NCBI GenBank assembly: GCA_002452745.1
Contig: DKFC01000071.1
Location: 22,922 to 86,921, forward strand
DNA: 64,000 nucleotides
Direction of reading: 5' to 3'
Source: Firmicutes bacterium UBA6806
Lineage (GTDB): Bacteria > Bacillota > Clostridia > Peptostreptococcales > Acidaminobacteraceae
The notes under the pieces were generated by a model. It saw nothing but the letters and a program-made list of their open reading frames with translations. It did no database searches and was not told the DNA's origin. The position numbers and the translations under genes were made by a program. Position 1 is the first letter of the stretch. The number at the start of each line of letters is the position of its first letter. Below, piece after piece: positions 7,944 through 15,949 of the stretch.

Positions 7944-10823
7944 TTATCCTCTATGTGGTTTTATCATTTGATTTCTAAGCGTGTCGATTTTTTCATATTC
8001 GTATTTGCTCTTGAGGAAAGCCTGATAGTAATCCGCTCTTTCGAGGCAGTACGCCGCGTGCTCCATATCGTCTGATTGAAACGCCAACATGGCCATATAA
8101 GCCCAAGTCAAAGCCTTTCCCCACTGAAAATCAAATTCTTCATAGAGCTCTATGGCTCTGAGCAAATAATGTCTGGCAGATTCGTAGTCACCACTTTCAA
8201 AGTAAGTTTGACCAAGGCTGGAATAAAAGAGCGTGAGTCGATCTATATACCCGTACTCCTCTGAAAGTCCCACTGCCTTATGGTAAAATTCAATCGCTTC
8301 CATGAACTGATTTTGAAGCCGTCTACTCTCACCGAGGTAATAATAGCATGCCATGATATTTAGGCTGTACCGATGGGGGTCCTTTAGGTTCTCAAACAGG
8401 CGAACAGCTGCTTTGAGGAAATTCTCACCTCTGTGGTAGTCCTCTTTTAAAATATTTCCATATCCCTTTAGCCGAATAAACACACCCAATTCCTCTTTTA
8501 ACTCATGTTTATGGGCTAGGTGTATTGCCTTTGTAATCACTTCACTCATTTTTTCCACATCTTTTGTATTGATATAGTGGAAAACCATGAGTTTATATCC
8601 CTTTAAAATATATTTCACATTATGCGACTCCATAGAGAGCTGAATCATCTTTTCTGTCAAGGACAATCCCAGTTCCCCTTTGCCAGTGATAATGTAGTAT
8701 CGACTCATGAGATTTAGATAATAAATTTCAAGCTCAGGCTCTATAAATTGACCATTTCCCTGAAGTTCGTCGTAAAGAGCATTGATTTCCTCAAGTTCCT
8801 CTTTAAGGGATGACTTGATGTTTTTTTGGCTGATGAGGCTGTCACCGCTTTTGACAATGGGAAACATTTCGTGAAGCATTTCTAGAAAGTCAAAGATGCG
8901 CTTGATTTTATATTTTAAAAATCGAACTTTGTCCCCTGCCATTTTGCTGTGGTACATGATTTGCTCGTATTCCAGTGTGGACTGGCCTTCGTAGTACTGA
9001 GCAATCTTTTGATGAATAAGTCGCTGTTTTGCCTTGTAAAGAGAACTGTAGACATACTCTTTTAACTTGTGGTGTACAAACTGAAACATATCGGCATCAG
9101 CTGTGCAGCAGACTTCCACGATGATATCCTTCTGAATGATTTCATCCATTAAAGTCATGAGATCAAAATCGTCCTTGCCACTGATGGAATGAAGTGCGTC
9201 AAATCGAAAGGATTCTTTGAAAACAGAGGCGATATCTACGATTTTCTTCGCTTCATCTGACAAGGTTAGATACTTCAGTTTAAAAATGTCCCGCATCTTT
9301 GATGGAATCACATGCGGTTTTTGAGACTGGCTGTAGGCCTTTATGATTTCTGTCATGAATAGGGGATTTCCCTCTGATTCCTGAAAAATTACAGAGGCTA
9401 CTTCATCGGCTACCTCTCTGAAATTCTTATAAATGTCTATAAACGACGCCACCTCATCATAGGAAAACCGACTGAGACTTATCTGATGAATATAGTTCTT
9501 CCGGAGCATTTCTGTAACGAAGAACTCCAGCCGCTTATTATAGATGAAATTCATAGTCAGAATCATAAAAATTCTATGGTTTCTGTCTCTGAATAGAAGT
9601 TCTCTTATAATGGAAAGACTCAAATCGTCAAATGTATTGATGTCTTCCAGTACAATTAAAATAGGTCTGTGCTTAGACACCTCAATGACCACATTGGCAA
9701 TTGCCTTGGAAACCACTCTGAGGTTGTTCAAATCAAATCGCTTTAACTGTGCGGCATGTTCTCCCAATTTATACTGCTCTAAGAAAGTGGGAAAGATAGA
9801 GGCGATGGCAATTCGGTCAATATCATTGATGCTAATTTGACTCATGCGAATGCATCGCTTGAGCTCTGTCAGCAGTTCTTGCCAAGGGGCAAGGGGCAAA
9901 TCTGTCTCTATGCACTTATCTACCGATTTTAAAACGCAGATATTCTGATGGTCAATGGTGTCCATGAAACTCTGAACCAATGCAGTTTTGCCAATTCCCA
10001 TCTCCCCTTCAATTAGAATAGACTCGTAATCGCCCCTCTCCTTAAACCCAATATAGGCGTCATTGAGAACTTGAAGCTCTTTTGATCGTCCAAAGAAGAT
10101 GACGTGTTCAGTGTGCTTAGATTCTGTTTTTTTCGTGCGCTCTTTTAAAATGCTGTCGAATAACTCTCGAGTTTGGACATCTGGCTTTAGAGACAGCTCG
10201 GACTCTAAAATCCTCGATAGACAACTAAAAGTCTCTATGCACTTTCCATGCTCACCCATCTCTTTATAGATTTTCATTTGAAGTCTATAGGCCTCTTCGT
10301 TGAACTCATCAAGGCCAATAAGGCACTTGCAATGCTTATCTGCTTGAGTTAGATTCCCACAAGCTATAGACTTGCCAATCTCCACTTGAAGTTGTTCAAT
10401 CAATTGCTCCTTTATCTGATGTCTCATGTTGATGAGCCAGTCGTCAAAAGATTTTGCATCTTTTACATAGAAATTCTCCATGAATTCTTGAGCATAGTCT
10501 TCAATTTCAGAAATGCACCCCGCCTTAAAATCATGATAATCTGTGCGCACCACCTCTTCAGACAATTCCAAGAACTCCCTATTGGGCGAATATAGAATCT
10601 CTGCATCAAAGGCCTTTTTGATGACATAAACTGCATTTCTCAGGCTCTTCCTCGCCATTTGCTCTGGCATTTCTCCCCAAAACAAATCCAGCGCCCTATT
10701 TCTGTTCACTTTTCTATAGATGCAAATATAATAGAACAATGCTTCCGCTTTTTTAAAGGGAAACACAACGGCCTTATCGTCCACTTTGACCTCTGGCTGT
10801 CCAAAAAGTGTCACTGTAATCAT
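7944..10823 (-). CDS. Large SARP/BTAD transcriptional regulator with ATPase and TPR domains
   Basis: A 959-residue cytoplasmic regulator. Residues 1-95 form an OmpR-type winged helix (MITVTLFGQPEV, then RNALDLFWGE-like BTAD entry), 96-235 are the bacterial transcriptional activation domain, and 245-480 an AAA/STAND-type ATPase with Walker A GEMGIGKTAL near 272 and Walker B ILIVLEDIN. From about 650 to 930 run TPR-like helices. This is the AfsR/SARP layout: a signal-gated ATPase activator with a TPR sensor. It has its own TTGACG/TATAAT promoter and terminator, sits directly upstream of the molybdenum hydroxylase operon and is divergent from the chemoreceptor, so it may activate either. The start ATG follows GGGGGGATAAAT. 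The architecture is sure; the regulon is inferred. Confidence 0.88.
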   Translation of the reverse strand: MITVTLFGQPEVKVDDKAVVFPFKKAEALFYYICIYRKVNRNRALDLFWGEMPEQMARKSLRNAVYVIKKAFDAEILYSPNREFLELSEEVVRTDYHDFKAGCISEIEDYAQEFMENFYVKDAKSFDDWLINMRHQIKEQLIEQLQVEIGKSIACGNLTQADKHCKCLIGLDEFNEEAYRLQMKIYKEMGEHGKCIETFSCLSRILESELSLKPDVQTRELFDSILKERTKKTESKHTEHVIFFGRSKELQVLNDAYIGFKERGDYESILIEGEMGIGKTALVQSFMDTIDHQNICVLKSVDKCIETDLPLAPWQELLTELKRCIRMSQISINDIDRIAIASIFPTFLEQYKLGEHAAQLKRFDLNNLRVVSKAIANVVIEVSKHRPILIVLEDINTFDDLSLSIIRELLFRDRNHRIFMILTMNFIYNKRLEFFVTEMLRKNYIHQISLSRFSYDEVASFIDIYKNFREVADEVASVIFQESEGNPLFMTEIIKAYSQSQKPHVIPSKMRDIFKLKYLTLSDEAKKIVDIASVFKESFRFDALHSISGKDDFDLMTLMDEIIQKDIIVEVCCTADADMFQFVHHKLKEYVYSSLYKAKQRLIHQKIAQYYEGQSTLEYEQIMYHSKMAGDKVRFLKYKIKRIFDFLEMLHEMFPIVKSGDSLISQKNIKSSLKEELEEINALYDELQGNGQFIEPELEIYYLNLMSRYYIITGKGELGLSLTEKMIQLSMESHNVKYILKGYKLMVFHYINTKDVEKMSEVITKAIHLAHKHELKEELGVFIRLKGYGNILKEDYHRGENFLKAAVRLFENLKDPHRYSLNIMACYYYLGESRRLQNQFMEAIEFYHKAVGLSEEYGYIDRLTLFYSSLGQTYFESGDYESARHYLLRAIELYEEFDFQWGKALTWAYMAMLAFQSDDMEHAAYCLERADYYQAFLKSKYEYEKIDTLRNQMIKPHRG

Positions 10824-10865
10824 ATTTATCCCCCCTGATAGATATCACATGCCCCTATGAAACTC

Positions 10866-10894
10866 ATTATAATTTAAACACCGTTCATCGTCAA
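10866..10894 (-). promoter_or_regulatory. Sigma-A promoter of the SARP/TPR regulator
   Basis: TTGACG, 17-base spacer and a perfect TATAAT on the minus strand, about 43 bases before the start codon. Confidence 0.75.
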
Positions 10895-10950
10895 AATTTT
10901 TTATTATTTCCCCATTTTTTTGACTTTTTTCTAAATAGGATAATGACAGA

Positions 10951-10977
10951 GCATAAAAAAACCGTCAAATTTTATGC
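10951..10977. promoter_or_regulatory. Inverted repeat between divergent promoters, candidate operator
   Basis: GCATAAAA and TTTTATGC are separated by 11 bases, giving a 19-base centre-to-centre spacing close to two helical turns. The element is upstream of the -35 box of the regulator and of the chemoreceptor promoter candidate. Confidence 0.35.
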
Positions 10978-11112
10978 ATCCCTTTTCACAATTTCTCATT
11001 TTCTCACTCCAGTTCTCTCTTAGGACGTTTTTCCAATATGCATCTTTTTGGATTTATATGCAGTCTGTTTATCCAATCCTTATGCGAATACATCTATGTT
11101 TTTGACCTTTTC

Positions 11113-11142
11113 TTGACGTTTTTTGTAGTACCCTTTTATGGA
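11113..11142 (+). promoter_or_regulatory. Possible promoter of the chemoreceptor gene
   Basis: TTGACG, 18-base spacer, TATGGA. The -10 is weak and no sigma-D motif was seen upstream of this gene. Confidence 0.3.
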
Positions 11143-11185
11143 ATACAGACTTCTACAACTCTTTTTGAAACAGGGGGACCATACT

Positions 11186-12988
11186 ATGTTTGGACGCAGT
11201 AAAAATGGGCAGGCTGATCTCATAGAAAAAATGCTGGACAATGATTTCAACCTCTACATAAACGATGTACAAAGCAAAGAAAAATCAAACCCTTCCTATC
11301 AGCTCATGAGCAACTGGCGACACTTTCTATCTGAATACCTCGGCGTCGTCAAAACAGCCGAGGGCATACTGGAGTCACTTGAATCCAACATTCACGAAAT
11401 CAATGGCATCACCAGCGGCATCAATCAGGCAATGGGAGAAGTCACTTTGGGAAATTCCAATATCAGCGAACAAATTGTCTCCATCTCCGACCAGATTTTT
11501 CAGAATAATGACTCTATTGGAGGTATTGAAAAATCCATCTTAGAGATATCGGATAAGTGCGCAGAGGCCATGAATCTTCTCTCCTCTGGCGGACGCCAAC
11601 TTCGCCTTCAAGAGCAATCAGCCCTTGCCACCGCCACGACATTTGACGAGATTCGATTGGAAGTTGACGCACTCACACAGTCGGCTCTTAAAATCTCATC
11701 TGTGGTGGATATCATCAACAACATCGCAGAACAGACAAATTTACTGGCACTCAATGCCAGTATCGAAGCTGCACGCGCAGGGGATGCTGGCCGAGGATTT
11801 GCAGTAGTCGCAGATGAAATCCGCAAACTCTCCATGAACTCCAAAGAATCCACCAACACGATTCTGGCACTGATAGATGATGTCAAATCAGGCGTGTTCC
11901 AAATATCCGATCGGGTGATTTCTAATGAGAAGAGTATCACAGATCAAAAACAATCCATCGTCAATACGGAATCTGCCTTCAAGGAGCTAGGTTCTGCCAT
12001 TGAGAGCATCAATGCATCAGTTGCCTCCACAGCTGCAAAGACAGATGAAATCGTGAAAAACAGCTCCGATATCAGCCATTCAATTCAAAATATTTCCGCT
12101 GTCACTGAAGAGACCTATGCGATGTCCGAAGAAGTGAGCGCAAGTACCACACAGCAACTTGAGCGTGTCAACGCCATCAAGGACAGTACCCATCTCCTAA
12201 AGAGCCGAATTTCGGACATCTCCGTTCGGTTAAATCAGTTCAAATTTGCCAAATTTGCTCTGACTAATTCACCTGAACATCAATTTCAATTTCAGGTATT
12301 TCGAAGACTTGTGGAACAAAAAATCGGTCAGACAATTGAAGGCATCGTCGTCCCAAATCAATCACTATTTAAATCCATTTCCGATAAATCTGTAGATGCC
12401 ACACTGGCGCCTTGGATGCCTTCTATGCAGCCTGTATTTGATAGCTATAAGCAAGATATTACTTCTGTTGGAATCAATACTAGAGGGTGTTATATGGGAC
12501 TTACAGTGCCCGAGTCTCTCCCCATAGACAGCATCAGAGAGATTACACGCATTTTACCTCAAATTGGCAATCGAATCTATGCCTGCAAGCGCACCACTTA
12601 TATTGGCAGTATGATGCCCACACTCTTAAAGACCTACGGTCTAGAGCATGTGGACGTTCAATATTTAGATGAATCTGAACTGTTCAGAACAATCGACCAA
12701 CTTCACAAACAGCAAAAACCCTTTATCTTTACGGGATGGAAACCGCATTTTATGTTTGGCAAGATGCCTCTCAAAATTTTAAAAGACGATCATAAACTGT
12801 TTGGTGTTGAGGAATCCATGACCACCTTTACACAAGTTGATTTTCACAGACGCTATCCTGAGATTTTTGAATTGCTGAAGTCATTTACCATGAACATCGA
12901 TGCCGTTAACAAGGCATTAAACGACATCGAAAACGGCCTGCCGATTATGTCCGTTGTGGAAACTTACTTAAAGGACTATCACCATTAA
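11186..12988 (+). CDS. Soluble methyl-accepting chemotaxis protein fused to an OpuAC-type betaine-binding domain
   Basis: 600 residues without a membrane segment. Residues about 40-350 are a chemoreceptor signalling coiled coil with the hairpin tip NIAEQTNLLALNASIEAARA near 180-200. Residues about 351-595 resemble the substrate-binding protein of glycine betaine ABC importers: DATLAPWMPS, GCYMGLTVPESLPIDSI, then FIFTGWKPHFMFGKMPLKIL and KLFGVEE. The tryptophans in APWMPS and GWKPHF are those expected in the aromatic cage that holds a trimethylammonium group. So this should be a cytoplasmic receptor signalling to CheA/CheW when a betaine enters the cell. The start is the ATG after GGGGGACC; an upstream in-frame ATG has no ribosome site. 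It diverges from the regulator of the hydroxylase cluster. The domains are clear; the ligand is inferred. Confidence 0.88.
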   Translation: MFGRSKNGQADLIEKMLDNDFNLYINDVQSKEKSNPSYQLMSNWRHFLSEYLGVVKTAEGILESLESNIHEINGITSGINQAMGEVTLGNSNISEQIVSISDQIFQNNDSIGGIEKSILEISDKCAEAMNLLSSGGRQLRLQEQSALATATTFDEIRLEVDALTQSALKISSVVDIINNIAEQTNLLALNASIEAARAGDAGRGFAVVADEIRKLSMNSKESTNTILALIDDVKSGVFQISDRVISNEKSITDQKQSIVNTESAFKELGSAIESINASVASTAAKTDEIVKNSSDISHSIQNISAVTEETYAMSEEVSASTTQQLERVNAIKDSTHLLKSRISDISVRLNQFKFAKFALTNSPEHQFQFQVFRRLVEQKIGQTIEGIVVPNQSLFKSISDKSVDATLAPWMPSMQPVFDSYKQDITSVGINTRGCYMGLTVPESLPIDSIREITRILPQIGNRIYACKRTTYIGSMMPTLLKTYGLEHVDVQYLDESELFRTIDQLHKQQKPFIFTGWKPHFMFGKMPLKILKDDHKLFGVEESMTTFTQVDFHRRYPEIFELLKSFTMNIDAVNKALNDIENGLPIMSVVETYLKDYHH

Positions 12989-13074
12989 ATCAGTTGACAT
13001 TAAGTTTGATAACATCTATTCGATTGCTATCAAGGCAATTCCTTTATAAGCGGTCTCTTTTTCGAGATATAAAA

Positions 13075-13120
13075 AAGCGTTGGTCATCTCCTTTCGGATT
13101 TGTCCAACGCTTATTTTTAT
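13075..13120. terminator. Bidirectional terminator between chemoreceptor and gdhA
   Basis: AAGCGTTGG pairs with CCAACGCTT over a 20-base loop. A-rich and T-rich flanks give a T-run in both directions (TTATTTTTAT on plus, six T on minus), fitting two convergent genes. Confidence 0.75.
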
Positions 13121-13168
13121 AATCTATTTATTTTAACTCTGTCTTCAATAGAAACGACACTAAGTGGA

Positions 13169-14512
13169 TTAGTAGTTTCCTTGAGCCATCATCGCTTCAG
13201 CAACTTTGATGAAACCAGCGATATTTGCTCCAGCAACTAAGTTATAACCAAATCCATATTTTTCAGCTGTTTCAGCAGCACTTTTGTGGATGTTAGTCAT
13301 GATTTGATCCAATTTAGCATCAACTTCAGCTTCTGTCCATGAAAGTCTCATAGAGTTTTGGCTCATTTCAAGAGCAGATGTTGCAACACCACCAGCATTT
13401 GCAGCTTTAGCAGGTCCAACAATTACGCCATTTTCTTGAAGGTAGTCGATTGCATCATTTGTACAAGGCATATTTGAAGCCTCGCAAAGGAATTTAACGC
13501 CGTTAGCAACGATTTCTTTTGCATGTTCAATTCTAATTTCATTTTGAGTTGCACATGGGATAACGATATCAGCTTTTACGCCCCAAGGTCTTTCGCCTGG
13601 GAAGAATTTAGCGCCTGCAAATTTTTCTGCATAAGGTGCAACGATATCTTTACCACTTGCTCTAAGTTCTAACAAATAATCAATTTTTTCACCAGCAACG
13701 CCAGCTTCATCAAGGATATATCCGTCTGGTCCTGAAATAGTGATAACTTTACCACCTAATTCAGTTACTTTGATTGCAGTACCCCAAGTTACGTTACCGA
13801 AACCAGATAATGCAACTGTTTTACCTTCGAAAGTTTCGCCTTTAGCTTTTAACATTTCTCTTGTAAAGTAAGTTACACCAAAACCAGTTGCTTCAGGTCT
13901 AATTAATGAACCACCGTAAGTTAATCCTTTTCCTGTTAAAACGCCATTTTCAAATGCGCCTCTGATTCTTCTGTATTGTCCATAGAGGTATCCGATTTCT
14001 CTTCCACCAACACCAATGTCTCCAGCAGGAACGTCAACATCTGGTCCGATGTGTCTATATAATTCAGTCATAAAGCTTTGGCAGAATCTCATAACTTCAG
14101 CATCTGATTTACCAGTAGGATCGAAGTCAGAACCACCTTTACCGCCACCGATTGGAAGACCAGTTAAAGAGTTCTTTAAAATTTGTTCAAAGCCTAAGAA
14201 TTTGATAATCCCAATATATACGGATTTGTGGAATCTTAAACCACCTTTGTAAGGTCCGATAGCGCCGTTAAATTGAACTCTAAATCCTCTGTTAACTTGA
14301 AGATTTCCAGCGTCATCTACCCAAGGAACTCTAAATACAATTTGTCTTTCTGGTTCTGCAAATCTAGCCAAGAGATTAGCTTTTACGTATTCTGGATGTT
14401 TTTCCAAAACTGGTTCTAATGATTTGAAAACCTCTTCCACCGCTTGTAAGAACTCTGGTTCATTAGCGTTTCTCATTTTAACTTGTTCAAATACCTCTTG
14501 AATATACTTCAT
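13169..14512 (-). CDS. gdhA: Glutamate dehydrogenase
   Basis: 447 residues, the usual length of the hexameric class I enzyme, interconverting glutamate and 2-oxoglutarate plus ammonia in the cytoplasm. PYKGGLRFHKSV, LPIGGGKGGSDFDPTG (catalytic and substrate lysines, near 119) and PAGDIGVGGREIGY (catalytic Asp, near 160) are intact; the dinucleotide fold has GFGNVTWG near 234. NAD versus NADP cannot be decided. The chosen ATG gives MKYIQEVF and stands nine bases after AAAGGAG; an ATG three codons upstream abuts the ribosome site and is unlikely. It has its own strong extended -10 promoter and a hairpin-rich leader. In an amino-acid-fermenting clostridium it would serve glutamate catabolism or nitrogen assimilation. 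Confidence 0.95.
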   Translation of the reverse strand: MKYIQEVFEQVKMRNANEPEFLQAVEEVFKSLEPVLEKHPEYVKANLLARFAEPERQIVFRVPWVDDAGNLQVNRGFRVQFNGAIGPYKGGLRFHKSVYIGIIKFLGFEQILKNSLTGLPIGGGKGGSDFDPTGKSDAEVMRFCQSFMTELYRHIGPDVDVPAGDIGVGGREIGYLYGQYRRIRGAFENGVLTGKGLTYGGSLIRPEATGFGVTYFTREMLKAKGETFEGKTVALSGFGNVTWGTAIKVTELGGKVITISGPDGYILDEAGVAGEKIDYLLELRASGKDIVAPYAEKFAGAKFFPGERPWGVKADIVIPCATQNEIRIEHAKEIVANGVKFLCEASNMPCTNDAIDYLQENGVIVGPAKAANAGGVATSALEMSQNSMRLSWTEAEVDAKLDQIMTNIHKSAAETAEKYGFGYNLVAGANIAGFIKVAEAMMAQGNY

Positions 14513-14538
14513 TTCAAACATCTCCTTTAAAATGATTC

Positions 14539-14568
14539 TGAGGGATTACCTCACGGTTGTCAGCAACC
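14539..14568 (-). promoter_or_regulatory. Two adjacent hairpins in the gdhA leader
   Basis: TGAGG-GATTA-CCTCA and GGTTG-TCAG-CAACC lie one base apart, shortly before the gdhA ribosome site. They could modulate translation or mRNA stability. They match no riboswitch I recognise. Confidence 0.3.
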
Positions 14569-14626
14569 TAAATTTTTCTTTGCCCTTAGAGTTTGTTAAA
14601 AAATTGTTAATCGTCCTAACGAGTAA

Positions 14627-14655
14627 ATTTTAACATATCCCATTAACAGTGTAAA
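14627..14655 (-). promoter_or_regulatory. Extended -10 promoter of gdhA
   Basis: On the minus strand: TTTACA, 17-base spacer ending TGT, then TAAAAT. The TGn before the -10 box strengthens it. Confidence 0.65.
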
Positions 14656-14938
14656 CCATAAAACCAGATTAAACTATAAATTTTTCGCAACACTTATAAT
14701 TTTTTTTGAATCCTTTCGTTTACCGAAAGATCCCCCTGCGGGACAAATTTCCACACCCCGATTTTATTCAAATATTTTACTATTATTCCAATTATTTTAG
14801 GCTTTAGTCTCGGTTTTTACAAATGTGATGATGAGCAATCCGCCTCTTGAAGAGCGACTAATTGTCTAACCGCTCTTCTAATTTATAATGATTCTCAATA
14901 TAGATGACTTGTTTTCTTGTCTTTTTCCCTTTTTTATG

Positions 14939-14968
14939 TTGTTTATGCCTTTTTTTGAGTATTATAAT
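14939..14968 (+). promoter_or_regulatory. Promoter of the ferredoxin gene
   Basis: TTGTTT, 18-base spacer, perfect TATAAT, about 70 bases before the start codon. Confidence 0.6.
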
Positions 14969-15036
14969 GGTGACATGACAAATTCATTGAACTTGGTTCA
15001 ATTGATTTATCAAATTTAATGAGGAGGTATTTACTA

Positions 15037-15201
15037 ATGTATGTAATTAATGATTCTTGTATTTCTTGTGGCGCTTGTGAACCTGAATGCCCAGTAAGCG
15101 CAATTTCTGCTGGTGATAGCACTTATGTAATCAGCTCAGAATGTATTGATTGTGGTGCTTGTGCAAATGTTTGCCCAGTTGACGCGCCTCAACCAGAGTA
15201 A
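15037..15201 (+). CDS. 2[4Fe-4S] clostridial-type ferredoxin
   Basis: A 54-residue acidic low-potential electron carrier. The two cluster motifs are CISCGACEPECP and CIDCGACANVCP, separated by the usual spacing, with all eight cysteines present. It would serve pyruvate:ferredoxin oxidoreductase, hydrogenase or the radical SAM enzymes of the cell. The start ATG lies nine bases after GAGGAGG; an in-frame ATG 18 bases upstream overlaps that site and is rejected. The gene is monocistronic, with its own TATAAT promoter and a long hairpin terminator. Confidence 0.96.
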   Translation: MYVINDSCISCGACEPECPVSAISAGDSTYVISSECIDCGACANVCPVDAPQPE

Positions 15202-15278
15202 TTATATAAAATTAAATGCCAAGACTTTGAGTCTTGAGCTCTACAGAACATTTCACTTTGAAATGACGCTGAAAAGAT

Positions 15279-15325
15279 AGGATTGTCAAATTTCGGTTTT
15301 CGAAATAGACAGTCCTTATTTTTTT
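15279..15325 (+). terminator. Terminator of the ferredoxin gene
   Basis: A long hairpin: outer stem AGGATTGTC with GACAGTCCT (one G-U pair), inner stem ATTTCG/CGAAAT, then TATTTTTTT. Confidence 0.85.
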
Positions 15326-15417
15326 AAATTGACCTTTGATAGAAATGTCCACAAATGAAAACAGTCGGACGCCAAGTCCTCTGCTCTTTGCCCAGTTGCT
15401 TGCGAAATGAATTTAAT

Positions 15418-15446
15418 AAAAAACTGAGGAATATTCCTCAGTTTTT
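15418..15446 (-). terminator. Terminator after the MarR-like gene
   Basis: A 24-base perfect palindrome, AAACTGAGGAAT and its complement, with T-runs on both strands. On the minus strand it follows the stop codon directly, so it ends the thiolase-MarR transcript; it could also stop plus-strand read-through. Confidence 0.8.
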
Positions 15447-15901
15447 CACTCATTGATTTCATACTTTTCAGTATGGTACTGTACAATTTTACTTAAAAAT
15501 TTTAGGATTGTTTTTTCTTCGTTGATGGTGATGTCGTTTAGGATGAATTCAAGCTCTGAAAGTTGAGCCTGCATGAGTTTCTGATAGAGAACATGCCCCT
15601 GTTCAGTTAAGACCAGCAGTTTCTCTCGCTTGTCCCTCTTCCCCTTCTGTTTCATCACCAATTTTAGCCCAATCAGATTTTTCAAACTGGTATCCACTAA
15701 ATTTCGATCCAGCTCCAACCCCTTTATCAGCGATGCCAAATCAAGGGCCTTATGCTCTCCAATCATCTTCACAGCAAGAACATCTAATAGGCTCAGTTTG
15801 AAAATCAACTGTTCCTGATAGTATCCCTTTCGATCCTGTTTGAGAACTTTTGTCAGCATTCTGTCCATCATATGCGAAATTTCTCTAGTGTAATTTGCCA
15901 T
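15446..15901 (-). CDS. MarR-like winged-helix protein
   Basis: 151 residues. Helices at the N-terminus (MMDRMLTKVLKQD) are followed by a segment like a helix-turn-helix (LASLIKGLELDRNLVDTSLKNL) and the wing (KGKRDKREKLLVLTEQG), then a C-terminal helix (TILKFLSKIVQYH). This is the MarR fold, but similarity is by pattern only. It starts 48 bases after the thiolase stop, after GGAGAG, and is probably cotranscribed with the thiolase and ended by the palindromic terminator. It could regulate the thiolase or a distant drug or stress gene. No ligand can be named. Confidence 0.65.
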   Translation of the reverse strand: MANYTREISHMMDRMLTKVLKQDRKGYYQEQLIFKLSLLDVLAVKMIGEHKALDLASLIKGLELDRNLVDTSLKNLIGLKLVMKQKGKRDKREKLLVLTEQGHVLYQKLMQAQLSELEFILNDITINEEKTILKFLSKIVQYHTEKYEINE

Positions 15902-15949
15902 GTCTAATCTCTCCGACTGATGTGATCTCTTTGCATTTTAATGACTTTA

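Larger units (their letters stand above)
10824..11185. other. Divergent intergenic region, regulator/chemoreceptor
   Basis: These 362 bases carry a strong promoter for the regulator, a weaker candidate for the chemoreceptor and an 8-bp inverted repeat between them. No gene is apparent. Confidence 0.6.
14513..15036. other. Divergent intergenic region, gdhA/ferredoxin
   Basis: These 524 bases contain the gdhA leader hairpins and promoter, the ferredoxin promoter, and two other small hairpins: CTTTCG/CGAAAG at 14713-14729 and GAAGAGCG/CGCTCTTC at 14849-14878. No open frame with a ribosome site was seen. Confidence 0.6.

Noticed and set aside
14660..14990. A riboswitch or small RNA between gdhA and the ferredoxin gene
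   Set aside because: Small hairpins occur, but no conserved riboswitch core or terminator/anti-terminator pair could be recognised.
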